A DNA stretch of 53,050 nt from Arthrobacter sp. GMC3 (GCF_002929305.1 NZ_PJIO01000021.1:1-53050); one strand, 5' to 3'; counted from the stretch's first letter, positions 17,537 to 27,267 are shown. Notes: generated by a model from the letters alone, not told the origin. A program made the numbers and translations.

Positions 17537-19080
17537 CACAAACTGCTGCAAACCGTCTGGCATCACTGACCACCTGGGATTCCGACTGGTCGGGCCTGAG
17601 GGTGGTTGTCACAGGCATCACCAAAACCGGTTTCTCCGTCGCCGACACCCTTGCGGAGCTCGGTGCCAAGGTGGTGGTGGTGGCTTCCTCGAACGACGAC
17701 GCCGCCCGCCAAGCCGCAGATACCTTGAGGATTGTTGGTGTTGCCGACGTCATCCTGGGCGAGGCTACCTCCACCGTCTTGCCCTTGGTCGAGGGTGAAA
17801 GGGCCGAACTGGTGGTGACGAGCCCCGGCTACAAGCCCAGCCACCCCTTGCTGGCCGCCGCCGCAGATGCGGGTATCCCCATTTGGGGTGATGTGGAACT
17901 GGCCTGGCGTGTACGCACCAAGGCCGGCCGGAAAACTGCCGAGTGGATAACCATTACAGGCACCAACGGCAAAACCACCACCACCACCATGGTGGAGGCG
18001 ATGCTGCAGGCCGCCGGGCGGCGTGCCATTGCCGCTGGCAACATCGGCACCCCCATCCTGGACGCCGTGCGCGACCCGGAAGGCTATGACGTCCTCGCCG
18101 TGGAACTGTCCACGTTTCAGCTGCACTGGACAGAATCGATCCAGGCCGTTGCCAGTGTGTGCCTGAACCTGGCCGAGGACCACGTCGACTGGCACGGCAG
18201 CTTCGCCGCCTACGCTGCGGACAAAGCCAAGATCTACAGCCACACCAAGATTGCCTGCGTCTACAACGCCGAACAAATTGAAACCGAACGCATGGTCGAA
18301 GAAGCAGACGTGCAAGAGGGCTGCCGGGCTGTCGGATTCACCACGGGAATGCCTGCCATCAGCATGGTGGGTGTGGTGGAAGGTCTTCTCGTTGACAGGG
18401 CGTTCATCCCCGAACGCAAGGACTCCGCCGTCGAACTGGCCCATGTCAGCGACATAGGGGATCTGGTTCCCCGGCATCTGGTGGCCAACGCCGCCGCAGC
18501 AGCAGCCCTGGTACGCGCCTATGGGCTGGAGGCCGCGGATATCCGGGCCGGACTGCAGGCCTATGAAAACGGTGATCACCGCATCCAGGCCGTGGCCAAG
18601 GCCGGCGGTGTGCTGTGGGTTAACGACTCCAAGGCCACCAACCCACATGCCGCTTCAGCTTCGCTTTCCGCCTTTAACCCGGTGGTCTGGATTGCCGGCG
18701 GGTTGTCAAAGGGCGTTGACTATGACGAGCTGGTTACGGCCCACGCGCAGCGGCTGAAGGCCGTGGTGTTGATCGGTGAGGACACTACAGCCCTGGCCGG
18801 TGCGTTGGCGCGACACGCACCAAATGTGCCGGCCATCGAGACGGGCAAGGGCCACACTGGCAAGGAAGGGGCAGGCAGTTCTCCCATCTTTGGTGATGCT
18901 GTTATGGCCCAGGCAGTGGCAGCAGCGGCTGAAATTGCCGCCGATGGTGACACCGTCCTCATGGCTCCGGCATCGGCATCCATGGATCAATTTTCTTCAT
19001 ACGCCCACCGCGGTCAAGCGTTCATCGACGCAGTGCGGGAGTTGTTGGAACGACGGGCGAGCGCCAACAAGGAGTCATAG
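17518..19080 (+). CDS. murD: UDP-MurNAc-L-alanine--D-glutamate ligase
   Basis: A 520-residue Mur ligase adding D-glutamate to UDP-MurNAc-L-Ala. The N-terminal Rossmann-like UDP-binding region (VVVTGITKTGFSVA) is followed by the ATP loop GTNGKT at 148-153 and the C-terminal domain with NDSKATNPHA. The ATG at 17518 lies 19 bases inside mraY. A GTG at 17533 gives a 4-base GTGA overlap with the mraY stop, like the other junctions of this operon, and may be the true start. The stop shares one base with the ftsW GTG. Confidence 0.95.
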   Translation: MDSSTVTQTAANRLASLTTWDSDWSGLRVVVTGITKTGFSVADTLAELGAKVVVVASSNDDAARQAADTLRIVGVADVILGEATSTVLPLVEGERAELVVTSPGYKPSHPLLAAAADAGIPIWGDVELAWRVRTKAGRKTAEWITITGTNGKTTTTTMVEAMLQAAGRRAIAAGNIGTPILDAVRDPEGYDVLAVELSTFQLHWTESIQAVASVCLNLAEDHVDWHGSFAAYAADKAKIYSHTKIACVYNAEQIETERMVEEADVQEGCRAVGFTTGMPAISMVGVVEGLLVDRAFIPERKDSAVELAHVSDIGDLVPRHLVANAAAAAALVRAYGLEAADIRAGLQAYENGDHRIQAVAKAGGVLWVNDSKATNPHAASASLSAFNPVVWIAGGLSKGVDYDELVTAHAQRLKAVVLIGEDTTALAGALARHAPNVPAIETGKGHTGKEGAGSSPIFGDAVMAQAVAAAAEIAADGDTVLMAPASASMDQFSSYAHRGQAFIDAVRELLERRASANKES

Positions 19081-20396
19081 TGGCCAAGACGCCGGCAGTA
19101 CCCGGAACATCCGCCAAGCGCGGCACCAAGTCCGGTCCCGTTCAGGACTCCGCCGCCAAGGCAGAGAAGCGGACCGCGGAACCGCAGCTGGCCAGCGAAC
19201 CTTCCGGGCCCGAAACCGTTGGCAAGGGCAGCAAACCTGGCCGCTGGAACCGGTTCAGGAGGCGTGTCGACTCCTTGGCAGGCCGCCCAAGTGCCGCCTA
19301 CTACTGGATTATTGGCACCACCGTGGCCTTGACCAGCATCGGATTGATGACAGTTCTGTCCGCCTCGGCGGCAGAGTCCATCTCGGCCGGGGTGGACCCG
19401 TACTCGCTTTTCATCAAAGAGAGCACTTTTGCCGCCGTCGGCCTGGTGCTGATGATGGCGCTGTCCTTTGTGCGCCCGGCAGGACTGAAAAAACTGGCCT
19501 GGCCCGGCCTCATTATTTCCGGCGGGCTCTTGGTGCTTGTCGTCTTCACCCCCCTGGGCGTGAACGTTGGCGGTAATACGAACTGGATCAACTTTGGGGC
19601 CGGCATCCAGTTCCAGCCCTCCGAGGCGGCCAAGCTGGCACTGGCGCTGTGGATGGGCTTGATCCTCTCCCGCAAGGGCGAACTGGTCAAGGAATGGCGG
19701 CATACCATCGTCCCGGTAGTCCCGGTAGGCGTCATCATGGTGGGCCTGATCCTGGGCGGGCACGACCTCGGCACCGCCGTCATTGTCATGGCGGTAGTGG
19801 GTGCGGGGCTGTTCTTTGGCGGAGCCAGCATGAAGGTCCTGGTGCCCTCGGTGCTGGGTGGCCTGCTTGCCGCCGTGCTCCTGGCGGCCTTGAGCGGCAA
19901 TAGGACCTCGCGGCTGTCCGGCTGGATGGGCAATTGCAGCGCCGACCTGGGTTTGTGTGACCAGGCCCAAAACGGCCTCTATGCCCTCGCCTCCGGCGGA
20001 TGGTTTGGTGTGGGCCTGGGCCAGAGCAGGCAGAAGTGGAGCTGGATCCCTGAGGCTCACAATGACTTCATCTTCGCCATCCTCGGCGAGGAACTGGGCC
20101 TGCTGGGCACCCTGGTCATCATTGCCCTCTACGGCGTGATGGCGTTTGCGATCTTCCGCGTCATCATGAAGCGCAACGACACCTTTGCCCGGGTAGTCTG
20201 TGGCTCCATCCTGACCTGGATCATCGGCCAGGCATTCGTGAACATCGCCATGGTGACCGGGCTCCTGCCCGTCATCGGTGTTCCCTTACCCTTGATTTCC
20301 TACGGTGGCAGCGCCCTGGTGGTGGTGCTGGCCGCCATTGGCGTAGTCCTCTCCTTTGCCCGTGAAGAACCCGAAAGTGCCTCGATTCAAAAATGA
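19080..20396 (+). CDS. ftsW: Septal peptidoglycan glycosyltransferase FtsW (SEDS family)
   Basis: A 438-residue SEDS protein. A basic, low-complexity cytoplasmic N-terminal extension (about 1-70) precedes about ten membrane spans. Family signatures include WINFGAGIQFQPSE in the middle, the AHNDFIFAILGEE loop and the C-terminal GVPLPLISYGGSA. FtsW polymerises lipid II at the septum with the FtsI encoded in the same cluster. It begins at a GTG that shares one base with the murD stop and overlaps murG by 4 bases. Confidence 0.96.
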   Translation: MAKTPAVPGTSAKRGTKSGPVQDSAAKAEKRTAEPQLASEPSGPETVGKGSKPGRWNRFRRRVDSLAGRPSAAYYWIIGTTVALTSIGLMTVLSASAAESISAGVDPYSLFIKESTFAAVGLVLMMALSFVRPAGLKKLAWPGLIISGGLLVLVVFTPLGVNVGGNTNWINFGAGIQFQPSEAAKLALALWMGLILSRKGELVKEWRHTIVPVVPVGVIMVGLILGGHDLGTAVIVMAVVGAGLFFGGASMKVLVPSVLGGLLAAVLLAALSGNRTSRLSGWMGNCSADLGLCDQAQNGLYALASGGWFGVGLGQSRQKWSWIPEAHNDFIFAILGEELGLLGTLVIIALYGVMAFAIFRVIMKRNDTFARVVCGSILTWIIGQAFVNIAMVTGLLPVIGVPLPLISYGGSALVVVLAAIGVVLSFAREEPESASIQK

Positions 20397-21517
20397 CAAA
20401 CAACACCAACACCCCGGCGCTTTCCGTGGTCCTGGCTGGCGGCGGCTCGGCCGGCCACGTCAGCCCGTTGCTGGCCATCGCCCACGCGATCCGGGCACAG
20501 AGCCCCGACGCAGCCATTCTGGCAGTGGGCACCAGGGACGGCTTGGAGACGCGGCTTGTGCCAGCTGCAGGATTTGAACTGACCACGATCGAGCGCATTC
20601 CCATGCCCCGACGTCCCTCGGTGGACCTGCTGAAGTTGCCGCTGCGCATGCGCCGGGCCATCGCCAACGCCAAGGAGATCCTGCATACGGCAAACGCCGA
20701 CGTGCTGGTGGGTGTGGGTGGCTACGTCTGCACACCCATGTACCTGGCGGCCAAATCGCTTGGCGTGCCCATCGTCATTCACGAGGCCAACACCAAGGCT
20801 GGCCTGGCCAACAAGGTTGGTGCCCGGTACACCGACTTCGTGGGCACGGCTTTTGCCGCGACCAAGATCCGCAACGCGCACGTGGTGGGCATGCCTATGC
20901 GGGCCGCGGTGGCCGGCCTGGACCGGGCCGCAGCCCAGGCCGGGGCGCGTGGGCGTCTCGGTCTTGCCGCCGACCTCCCCACCCTGATCGTCACGGGAGG
21001 CTCCCTGGGTGCCCTCAACCTGAATAAGGCCGTGGCGGGCGCCGTGAACGCTCTGGGGCAGGCCGGCATTCAGACCTTGCACATCACCGGCAACGGGAAG
21101 TCCGTCAAGGGTGACGACGGCGGTTTGCTCACCGCCCCGCTGTACCGTCAGCTTGAGTACGTTGACGCCATGGAGGACGCTTACGCCGCAGCCGATCTGC
21201 TGTTGTGCCGCTCGGGTGCCGGGACGGTGTCCGAGGTGGCCGCCGTCGGGCTTCCGGCAGTATTTGTGCCACTGCCCGTGGGCAACGGCGAACAGGCCCG
21301 CAACGCCGCCGGACTCGTGGCCGCGGATGCGGCACTGCTGGTGGCGGACGCTGACCTGAGCGCGACATGGATCGTTGAGAATGTTCTGCCGCTGTGCCTG
21401 AATCCGGCGCGGCTGGCCGACATGTCTGCCAAAGCGGCCGGGCTAGGCATCAAGGACGCCGCCGAACGCATGGCAGAGATGGTATTTGCGGCCAGTGGAA
21501 AGCAGGCATCGGCATGA
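20393..21517 (+). CDS. murG: Lipid I N-acetylglucosaminyltransferase
   Basis: A 374-residue GT28-family enzyme that transfers GlcNAc from UDP-GlcNAc to lipid I, giving lipid II on the inner membrane face. The N-terminal glycine-rich loop GGGSAGHVSPLLA and the middle GGSLGALNLN and C-terminal LLCRSGAGTVSE segments (UDP-GlcNAc site) are present. It starts inside the end of ftsW (ATGA) and overlaps murC by 4 bases. Confidence 0.97.
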   Translation: MTNNTNTPALSVVLAGGGSAGHVSPLLAIAHAIRAQSPDAAILAVGTRDGLETRLVPAAGFELTTIERIPMPRRPSVDLLKLPLRMRRAIANAKEILHTANADVLVGVGGYVCTPMYLAAKSLGVPIVIHEANTKAGLANKVGARYTDFVGTAFAATKIRNAHVVGMPMRAAVAGLDRAAAQAGARGRLGLAADLPTLIVTGGSLGALNLNKAVAGAVNALGQAGIQTLHITGNGKSVKGDDGGLLTAPLYRQLEYVDAMEDAYAAADLLLCRSGAGTVSEVAAVGLPAVFVPLPVGNGEQARNAAGLVAADAALLVADADLSATWIVENVLPLCLNPARLADMSAKAAGLGIKDAAERMAEMVFAASGKQASA

Positions 21518-23001
21518 GCAACGCGCCAACACCGTATGAGGCGCCAACCTTGGCAGAGCTGGGCCGCGTGCACTTCGTGGGAATCGGCGGCGCCGGCATG
21601 TCAGCGATCGCACGCATCATGCTGGGCCAGGGCGTGCCCGTCAGCGGATCCGACGCTAAGGCTTCCACCGGGGTCAACGAGCTGGCCGCCCTGGGTGCCG
21701 TGGTTCATCTGGGCCACGCGGCCCAAAACGTGGCAGAAGCCGACACCCTGGTGGTCTCCACTGCCATCCGGGCCGACAACCCGGAACTTGTGGCGGCGCA
21801 GCAGGCCGGGCTGCGCATCTTGCACAGGTCCCAGGCACTGGCCGCCGCCATGTCCACCGATGCGGTGGTCGCCGTCGCCGGCACGCACGGGAAAACCACC
21901 ACAACGTCCATGATCACCGTCATGCTCCATGGATCCGGTGTTGACGCCTCCTTTGCCGTGGGCGGGACTGTGCAGTCCCTAGGCGTAAACGCGGCGCACG
22001 GGAACGCCCCGGTGTTCGTTGCCGAGGCCGACGAATCCGATGCCTCCTTCCTGAACTACCGGCCGCAGATCGCCGTGGTTACCAACCTTGAGGCCGACCA
22101 TCTGGACCGCTACGGGACGGCGGAGGCTGTCTTTGCCGCGTTTGAGGCGTTTGTGTCACTGCTCCCGGCCGACGGCGTGCTGGTGGCCTGTGCCGACGAC
22201 GCCGGATCCGCCGAGCTGGCCCGCAAGGCCCGCGTAGCCGGGAAACGTGTGGTGACCTATGGCTTCGGCGAGGGTGCCGATATCCGACTGGTGGCCGGCT
22301 CCGGCGACGGGCTGCACAGCGAAACCACCGTGATCCTCCCCGTCGATACGGCCGGGGCGGGGGCTTCCGCCGCAACGGTCGGCAAGTCATTGCACCTACA
22401 AGTACCCGGCGCGCACAACATCAGCAACGCTGCCGCGGCCGTGGCCGTCGCCCTTGAACTGGGAATCGACGTCGACGCCGCCCTCGCCGCACTGGGAACC
22501 TTCAACGGTGCCGCGCGCCGCTTCGAAGCAAAGGGGGAGGGGCGTGGGGTTCGGGTCTTTGACGACTACGCTCACCACCCCACGGAAGTGACGGCGGCGC
22601 TCAAGGCTGCACGTACTGTAGCTGCAGGTCACAAGGTGCACGTCCTCTTCCAGCCGCACCTGTTCTCCCGAACCCGCGAATTCGCCGCCGAGTTCGCCCT
22701 GGCACTGGACTTGGCAGACACCGTGGCTGTGCTGGACATCTATCCTGCCCGTGAAGATCCGATTCCCGGGGTCACCAGCACGCTCATCACCGAGCTCCTG
22801 AACGTTCCTATCGGTTACGCACCGGACCCGGCCGCGGCCGTGTATGCCCTGACCGCCGGTGCCAGCTCAGGGGACATCATCCTCACGGTGGGAGCCGGAG
22901 ACGTCACGGACTATGGGGCCGAACTTCTCGCAGCACTCCAAACCCCCGACGGCGGCACTCCTGCCGCCGATCGCGCCGCCGGAGATGGCGCACATGGCTG
23001 A
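21514..23001 (+). CDS. murC: UDP-N-acetylmuramate--L-alanine ligase
   Basis: A 495-residue Mur ligase that starts stem-peptide synthesis. The N terminus has VHFVGIGGAGMSAIA (UDP-MurNAc binding), then the ATP loop GTHGKTTT, EADESDASF and the DDYAHHPTEV segment typical of MurC. The ATG at 21514 overlaps the murG stop (ATGA); a longer frame opening at 21394 would lie largely within murG and is not used. The gene ends just after the ftsQ start. Confidence 0.96.
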   Translation: MSNAPTPYEAPTLAELGRVHFVGIGGAGMSAIARIMLGQGVPVSGSDAKASTGVNELAALGAVVHLGHAAQNVAEADTLVVSTAIRADNPELVAAQQAGLRILHRSQALAAAMSTDAVVAVAGTHGKTTTTSMITVMLHGSGVDASFAVGGTVQSLGVNAAHGNAPVFVAEADESDASFLNYRPQIAVVTNLEADHLDRYGTAEAVFAAFEAFVSLLPADGVLVACADDAGSAELARKARVAGKRVVTYGFGEGADIRLVAGSGDGLHSETTVILPVDTAGAGASAATVGKSLHLQVPGAHNISNAAAAVAVALELGIDVDAALAALGTFNGAARRFEAKGEGRGVRVFDDYAHHPTEVTAALKAARTVAAGHKVHVLFQPHLFSRTREFAAEFALALDLADTVAVLDIYPAREDPIPGVTSTLITELLNVPIGYAPDPAAAVYALTAGASSGDIILTVGAGDVTDYGAELLAALQTPDGGTPAADRAAGDGAHG

Positions 23002-24208
23002 GCCACGGCGACCACGCGTCATCCGGTCACGACCCGGAGCTGCACCCGTTCCACCAGCCCCGCCTGCCCAAGCGGAGCCGGAACCTAGTTCGCAGCAGAC
23101 GCCCACCCCGGAAGCCATCAATCCGGGCAAAGCGGGCGGGGTTCGCACCACCAGTGGCAAGGTCACGCTCACGCCCCTGCCTCAAGGCACGGCAACGCCT
23201 AGTGCGGATACCACTGCCGCGGCCAAACGAGTCAGCGCAAAGGTTACGGTGTCGACCATTGACGCTCCATCCAGCGACGAAGTGCAGGCTACTAGCGAAC
23301 CGGTCACCGGCGGCGGCTTGGCCCCCAATAAGTCCAAGGCTGCCAAGCCCAAGGGCAAGAAGTCCTTTCGGGTGCCCTTTACCAAGGGTGCTACCGGAAC
23401 GGACACGAAGACGGCGCTCGAGGATACGGCACCTGCCGCCAAGAAGCCCGACTCGGAGGCGGGCGCACGTATTTTGGCGTTCCCTGTCCCTTTGCACAAG
23501 CGACGCCGAAAGCGCGTTTTGCTCGCGATGGCCGGCACCGCCGTCGTACTTGCTGTGATCATGGCAACGGCGCTATTCTCGCCCGCACTGGCAGTGAAAA
23601 CGGTCACCTTTGACGGTCTCAAACTGGTCCCCGATGCCACCATGCAGGCCGCGGTGGCGCCCTTGATCAACAAGCCCCTGCCACAAGTGACGCAAAAAGA
23701 GGTTTCGGCGTTGCTCGCCGGTGTGCCGCAGATCAAGAGTTCGAGCATTGAGGCCAGGCCGCCGTCCACCTTGCTGATCCATGTTGTGGAGCGGATACCG
23801 GTGGCACTGTTGAAGAACGGCGACGAGTACATTCTGGTTGACCAGGATGGCGTGAAGCTCGGTGCCACGGCAGACCCCACAAGCGTGGCCGTGCCCCTGA
23901 TTGACGGCGGAACGGCTGTCATTGGCAAGGACACCTTTGTGGCGATGACGGCGGTGTTGGCCACGCTTCCACAATCGGTGCTGGGCAAGTTGGCCAGCGC
24001 GAGCGCCACCTCCCCTGATGCCGTGGAGCTTCAGCTTTCCGATGGTCGATTGGTGGTGTGGGGAAATGCCTCGGACATGGAACTCAAGGCCCAGGTCCTG
24101 GATGCCCTGCTGACTGCGCCCGCTCCCACCGCGGAACCGGGAAAGCTCGAGCCTGCACCCGTACGGGTGTACGACGTCAGCGCCCCCCGCCATCCTGTGA
24201 CACGCTAG
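22994..24208 (+). CDS. ftsQ: Cell division protein FtsQ (POTRA domain)
   Basis: A 404-residue bitopic membrane protein. A long Pro/Ala/Lys-rich cytoplasmic region (about 1-170) precedes one membrane span (about 175-197). The POTRA domain follows (about 198-268, starting VKTVTFDGLKLV), then the beta domain. FtsQ recruits or holds FtsL and the DivIC partner and regulates FtsWI. The ATG at 22994 is chosen because GGAG lies 9 bases before it and it overlaps the murC stop by 8 bases. The disordered N terminus is long compared with proteobacterial FtsQ but normal in actinobacteria. Confidence 0.93.
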   Translation: MAEPRRPRVIRSRPGAAPVPPAPPAQAEPEPSSQQTPTPEAINPGKAGGVRTTSGKVTLTPLPQGTATPSADTTAAAKRVSAKVTVSTIDAPSSDEVQATSEPVTGGGLAPNKSKAAKPKGKKSFRVPFTKGATGTDTKTALEDTAPAAKKPDSEAGARILAFPVPLHKRRRKRVLLAMAGTAVVLAVIMATALFSPALAVKTVTFDGLKLVPDATMQAAVAPLINKPLPQVTQKEVSALLAGVPQIKSSSIEARPPSTLLIHVVERIPVALLKNGDEYILVDQDGVKLGATADPTSVAVPLIDGGTAVIGKDTFVAMTAVLATLPQSVLGKLASASATSPDAVELQLSDGRLVVWGNASDMELKAQVLDALLTAPAPTAEPGKLEPAPVRVYDVSAPRHPVTR

Positions 24209-24319
24209 TGGGGTCGCCAGGCGTGGTTAAAGTAGGATTTATAGCGGATTCTTTTCGACACGCGGGGCCGGTTATTGCATGCGGCTCCGATGCACCATAA
24301 CGTCACTGAGAAGAGTTAG

Positions 24320-24352
24320 TTGACATAACTATAACCTTCAACTTGAAGGTTA
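24320..24352 (+). promoter_or_regulatory. ftsZ upstream promoter element and 21-bp palindrome
   Basis: TTGACA at 24320-24325 looks like a -35 box. From 24332 to 24352 lies a perfect palindrome: TAACCTTCAA, a central C, then TTGAAGGTTA. TAAGCT at 24351-24356 may be a -10 box (25 bases after TTGACA, too far for that pairing); TATAAC at 24330-24335 is another AT-rich candidate. The palindrome lies 94 bases before the ftsZ GTG and is probably a regulator-binding site. The rest of 24209-24445 shows no gene. Confidence 0.7.
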
Positions 24353-24445
24353 AGCTGGCAAGGTTCAAGTACCGGTTGAACCCGCACGGCGAGGCAAGAC
24401 CCCCACCAGAACCTAGAAGTACGATACGAACAAGGGACACTTAAC

Positions 24446-25621
24446 GTGGCAGCACCCCAGAATTACTTGGCAGTCATCAAGGTCGTCGGCATCGGCGGTG
24501 GCGGCGTAAATGCAGTGAACCGCATGATTGACGTGGGCTTGCGCGGCGTTGAGTTCATCGCCATTAACACTGATGCCCAGGCACTGCTGATGAGTGACGC
24601 CGACGTCAAGCTCGACGTCGGACGCGAACTCACCCGCGGCCTCGGCGCCGGCGCCAACCCCGACGTCGGACGCCAGGCGGCAGAAGACCACCAGGACGAG
24701 ATCGAAGAGGTGCTTCGCGGTGCCGACATGGTGTTCGTGACCGCCGGCGAAGGCGGCGGCACCGGAACCGGTGGCGCGCCCGTCGTGGCCCGCATCGCCC
24801 GCACCTTGGGCGCGCTGACCATCGGCGTTGTCACGCGCCCCTTCACCTTCGAGGGCCGCCGCCGCGCCACCAGCGCCGACAGCGGCATCGAGGCCCTGCG
24901 CGATGAGGTTGACACCTTGATCGTGATCCCCAACGACCGCCTGCTCTCCATCAGCGACCGCAACGTCTCCGTCCTTGAGGCTTTCCGTTCCGCTGACCAG
25001 GTGCTGCTCTCGGGTGTTCAGGGCATCACCGACCTCATCACCACCCCTGGCCTGATCAACCTCGACTTTGCCGACGTGAAGTCCGTGATGCAGGGCGCTG
25101 GCTCGGCGCTGATGGGCATTGGTTCGGCCCGCGGTGAGGACCGTGCCGTCAAGGCCGCGGAGCTGGCCATTGCCTCCCCGCTGCTGGAAGCCTCGATCGA
25201 CGGCGCCCACGGCGTGCTGCTCTCCATTCAGGGTGGCTCCGATCTTGGCCTGTTCGAGATCAACGAAGCTGCCCGCCTGGTGCAGGAAGTGGCCCACCCC
25301 GAGGCCAACATCATCTTCGGTGCCGTCATTGACGACGCCCTGGGTGATGAGGTTCGCGTAACGGTTATCGCCGCAGGCTTCGATTCTCCCGACACAGCCG
25401 CCGATACCAAGGAGAAGGCCGCCGCACCGGCAGCCCCTCCGGTTCCGGCCGCCGTGCCGTCCACGGGGGCTACGGTGACCAACCTGAACCAGTGGGGTCA
25501 GCAGAGCACCTCCAACGTTCCCAACGACGGCGGTTTTGACGTTGAGCTGCCGGCCATCGTTGAGCCCGATCTCACCGGCCACCGTGCCGATGACCTGGAC
25601 GTGCCCGACTTCCTGAAGTAG
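24446..25621 (+). CDS. ftsZ: Cell division GTPase FtsZ
   Basis: A 391-residue tubulin homologue that forms the Z ring. The nucleotide loop KVVGIGGGGVNAVNRM, the tubulin signature GGGTGTG (103-109), FADVKSVM and the T7 NLDFAD region are present. A variable linker leads to the conserved tail DDLDVPDFLK, which binds FtsA-like or SepF partners; SepF is encoded three genes downstream. It starts at GTG with AAGGGA upstream. A 237-base gap with a palindrome separates it from ftsQ, so it has its own promoter. Confidence 0.98.
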   Translation: MAAPQNYLAVIKVVGIGGGGVNAVNRMIDVGLRGVEFIAINTDAQALLMSDADVKLDVGRELTRGLGAGANPDVGRQAAEDHQDEIEEVLRGADMVFVTAGEGGGTGTGGAPVVARIARTLGALTIGVVTRPFTFEGRRRATSADSGIEALRDEVDTLIVIPNDRLLSISDRNVSVLEAFRSADQVLLSGVQGITDLITTPGLINLDFADVKSVMQGAGSALMGIGSARGEDRAVKAAELAIASPLLEASIDGAHGVLLSIQGGSDLGLFEINEAARLVQEVAHPEANIIFGAVIDDALGDEVRVTVIAAGFDSPDTAADTKEKAAAPAAPPVPAAVPSTGATVTNLNQWGQQSTSNVPNDGGFDVELPAIVEPDLTGHRADDLDVPDFLK

Positions 25622-25651
25622 ACCCTCGACAATGATTGGCCAGGTTGCGTA

Positions 25652-26422
25652 GTGCTGTGGTTTTGTGAAGAAGTCCGCCCAGGAATTTGGGTGGGATTCA
25701 CCGATACCCTCACCGGCAACCTGGCCTTTCACGTAGGGGATGACCCTCAGAGCGTCACCGCCGCGCGCACGGGGCTGGACGCGCACCTCACGGAGTTGGC
25801 CGGTGCCGCTGCCCCAGTGCGGTTGCAGTACATGGACCAGGTGCATGGACGTGAGGTGGCTGTCATGGTGGATACTTCCGCTGCCCACCATGCGCATGAA
25901 TCCGTCCCAACCGCGGACGGAATGGTGAGCAGCTCCGCCAGCTTGGCGGTGATGGTTGCCGATTGTGTGCCCCTGGTCTTTGTCGGCACCACGGCCCAAG
26001 GGGACGCGGTTCTCGGCGTCGCCCACGCCGGACGTCCCGGCGTGGAGGCCGGCGTCGTGGCGGCCACCGTCGCCGAACTTCGCCAGGCCGGGGCCGTTTC
26101 GCTGCAGGCATGGCTCGGTCCCAGCGTATGCGGGCGTTGCTACGAAGTTCCCGAGGCAATGCGTACGGAGGTCGCCGCCGGGACGCCGGCAGCCTACTCC
26201 ACCACCTCTTGGGGGACTCCGGCACTAGACCTGCCAGCCGCCGTCGTCAGTCAACTGGATGACTTGGGCGTGCCGGTCAACGACCTTGGCGTGTGCACCT
26301 TGGAGCACCCGGAGTTCTTCTCGCACCGACGCGCGGTCCGCGACCACGAAACCGAGGGCCGGTTCGTGGGATTCGCAGCCAGGGCACACCCCGACCACCA
26401 GCCAGCCCTTCCAGTACGTTAG
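25652..26422 (+). CDS. pgeF: Multicopper-oxidase-like laccase domain protein (PgeF/YfiH family)
   Basis: A 256-residue protein of the YfiH/YlmD family. Proteins of this family have been described as purine nucleoside phosphorylase/adenosine deaminase-like, and as PgeF, which edits wrong amino acids in peptidoglycan precursors. Metal-site residues are visible in QVHGREV, VADCVPLV, GVAHAGRPGV and CGRC. The location between ftsZ and yggS is standard in Gram-positive bacteria and favours a wall-related editing role. It starts at GTG 31 bases after ftsZ. Confidence 0.9.
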   Translation: MLWFCEEVRPGIWVGFTDTLTGNLAFHVGDDPQSVTAARTGLDAHLTELAGAAAPVRLQYMDQVHGREVAVMVDTSAAHHAHESVPTADGMVSSSASLAVMVADCVPLVFVGTTAQGDAVLGVAHAGRPGVEAGVVAATVAELRQAGAVSLQAWLGPSVCGRCYEVPEAMRTEVAAGTPAAYSTTSWGTPALDLPAAVVSQLDDLGVPVNDLGVCTLEHPEFFSHRRAVRDHETEGRFVGFAARAHPDHQPALPVR

Positions 26423-26441
26423 CCACTAAGGACAAGTACCG

Positions 26442-27194
26442 ATGAACACCCTGGACGCCCGTGCCCTCCAGCTGCAGGCGAACCTCCAGCAGGTCACCGA
26501 CCGTATTCAGCGCGCCACCGCCGCCGCGGGCAGGAACCAGCAGCCCACCTTGATCGTGGTCAGCAAATTTCACCCGGCACTTGACGTCATACGCCTGCGC
26601 ACCCTTGGCGTGGCAGATGTGGGGGAGAACCGCGACCAAGAAGCAGCAGCCAAAGCACTGGCAGTGTCAGACCCCGCCCTTCGCTGGCACTTTATCGGAC
26701 AACTCCAGAAGAACAAGGCCAAATCGGTGGTGCAATACGCCCATTCCGTGCACTCACTGGATCGAGCCTCGGTGATCACCGCGCTGGGCAAAGCGATGCT
26801 CACCCAGCAGGAAGCCACCGGCCGGGCGGCGCTGGAATGCTATGTCCAAGTCGACCTTTCGGAGACCGGACCCCGTTCGGCGGAAATCGAGGCGGCTGGG
26901 CCAGGTGCCCGAGGCGGGGCGGCCCCGGCTGATGTGCTCCAACTGGCGGACCTCATCGCATCCACCAGCGGGCTGACCCTCGCGGGTGTCATGGCGGTGG
27001 CCCCCCTGGGAGGGGACGCCGGCGCAGCTTTCGAACTCCTTACCGGCATCTCAGCCTCACTGGTTCAGCAGCACCCCCAGGCGAGCGGAATCTCTGCCGG
27101 CATGAGTCACGATTTGGAACAGGCGATCGCGGCCGGGGCGACACACCTGCGTGTCGGTTCCGATATACTCGGCCCCCGTCCCGCCGTGGGGTAG
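26442..27194 (+). CDS. yggS: PLP homeostasis protein (YggS/PLPBP family)
   Basis: A 250-residue single-domain PLP-binding TIM barrel. The cofactor lysine is K42 in VVSKFHPA. GENRDQEA, WHFIGQLQKNK, and SHDLEQAIAAGATHLRVGSDILG near the C terminus are family signatures. It buffers pyridoxal phosphate and has no known catalytic activity. It sits between pgeF and sepF, as in other Gram-positive dcw clusters. Confidence 0.93.
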   Translation: MNTLDARALQLQANLQQVTDRIQRATAAAGRNQQPTLIVVSKFHPALDVIRLRTLGVADVGENRDQEAAAKALAVSDPALRWHFIGQLQKNKAKSVVQYAHSVHSLDRASVITALGKAMLTQQEATGRAALECYVQVDLSETGPRSAEIEAAGPGARGGAAPADVLQLADLIASTSGLTLAGVMAVAPLGGDAGAAFELLTGISASLVQQHPQASGISAGMSHDLEQAIAAGATHLRVGSDILGPRPAVG

Positions 27195-27267
27195 CGTTTT
27201 AGCTGTTGGCAACAACATGCACGCCCGCAACCCCCACCCGTAAGAGCAGACTAATGAGGAGCTAACC

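Noticed and set aside
17563..18648. A 361-codon minus-strand frame inside murD
   Set aside because: Low-complexity Gly/His-rich translation opposite a well-supported Mur ligase; no independent evidence.
19014..20060. A 348-codon minus-strand frame inside ftsW
   Set aside because: Gln/His/Gly-rich translation with no domain, antisense to a clear SEDS protein.
24413..26026. A 537-codon open frame on the minus strand across ftsZ and pgeF
   Set aside because: It lies opposite two strongly supported genes and has His/Gly/Val-rich composition with no domain; long antisense frames are common in GC-rich genes.
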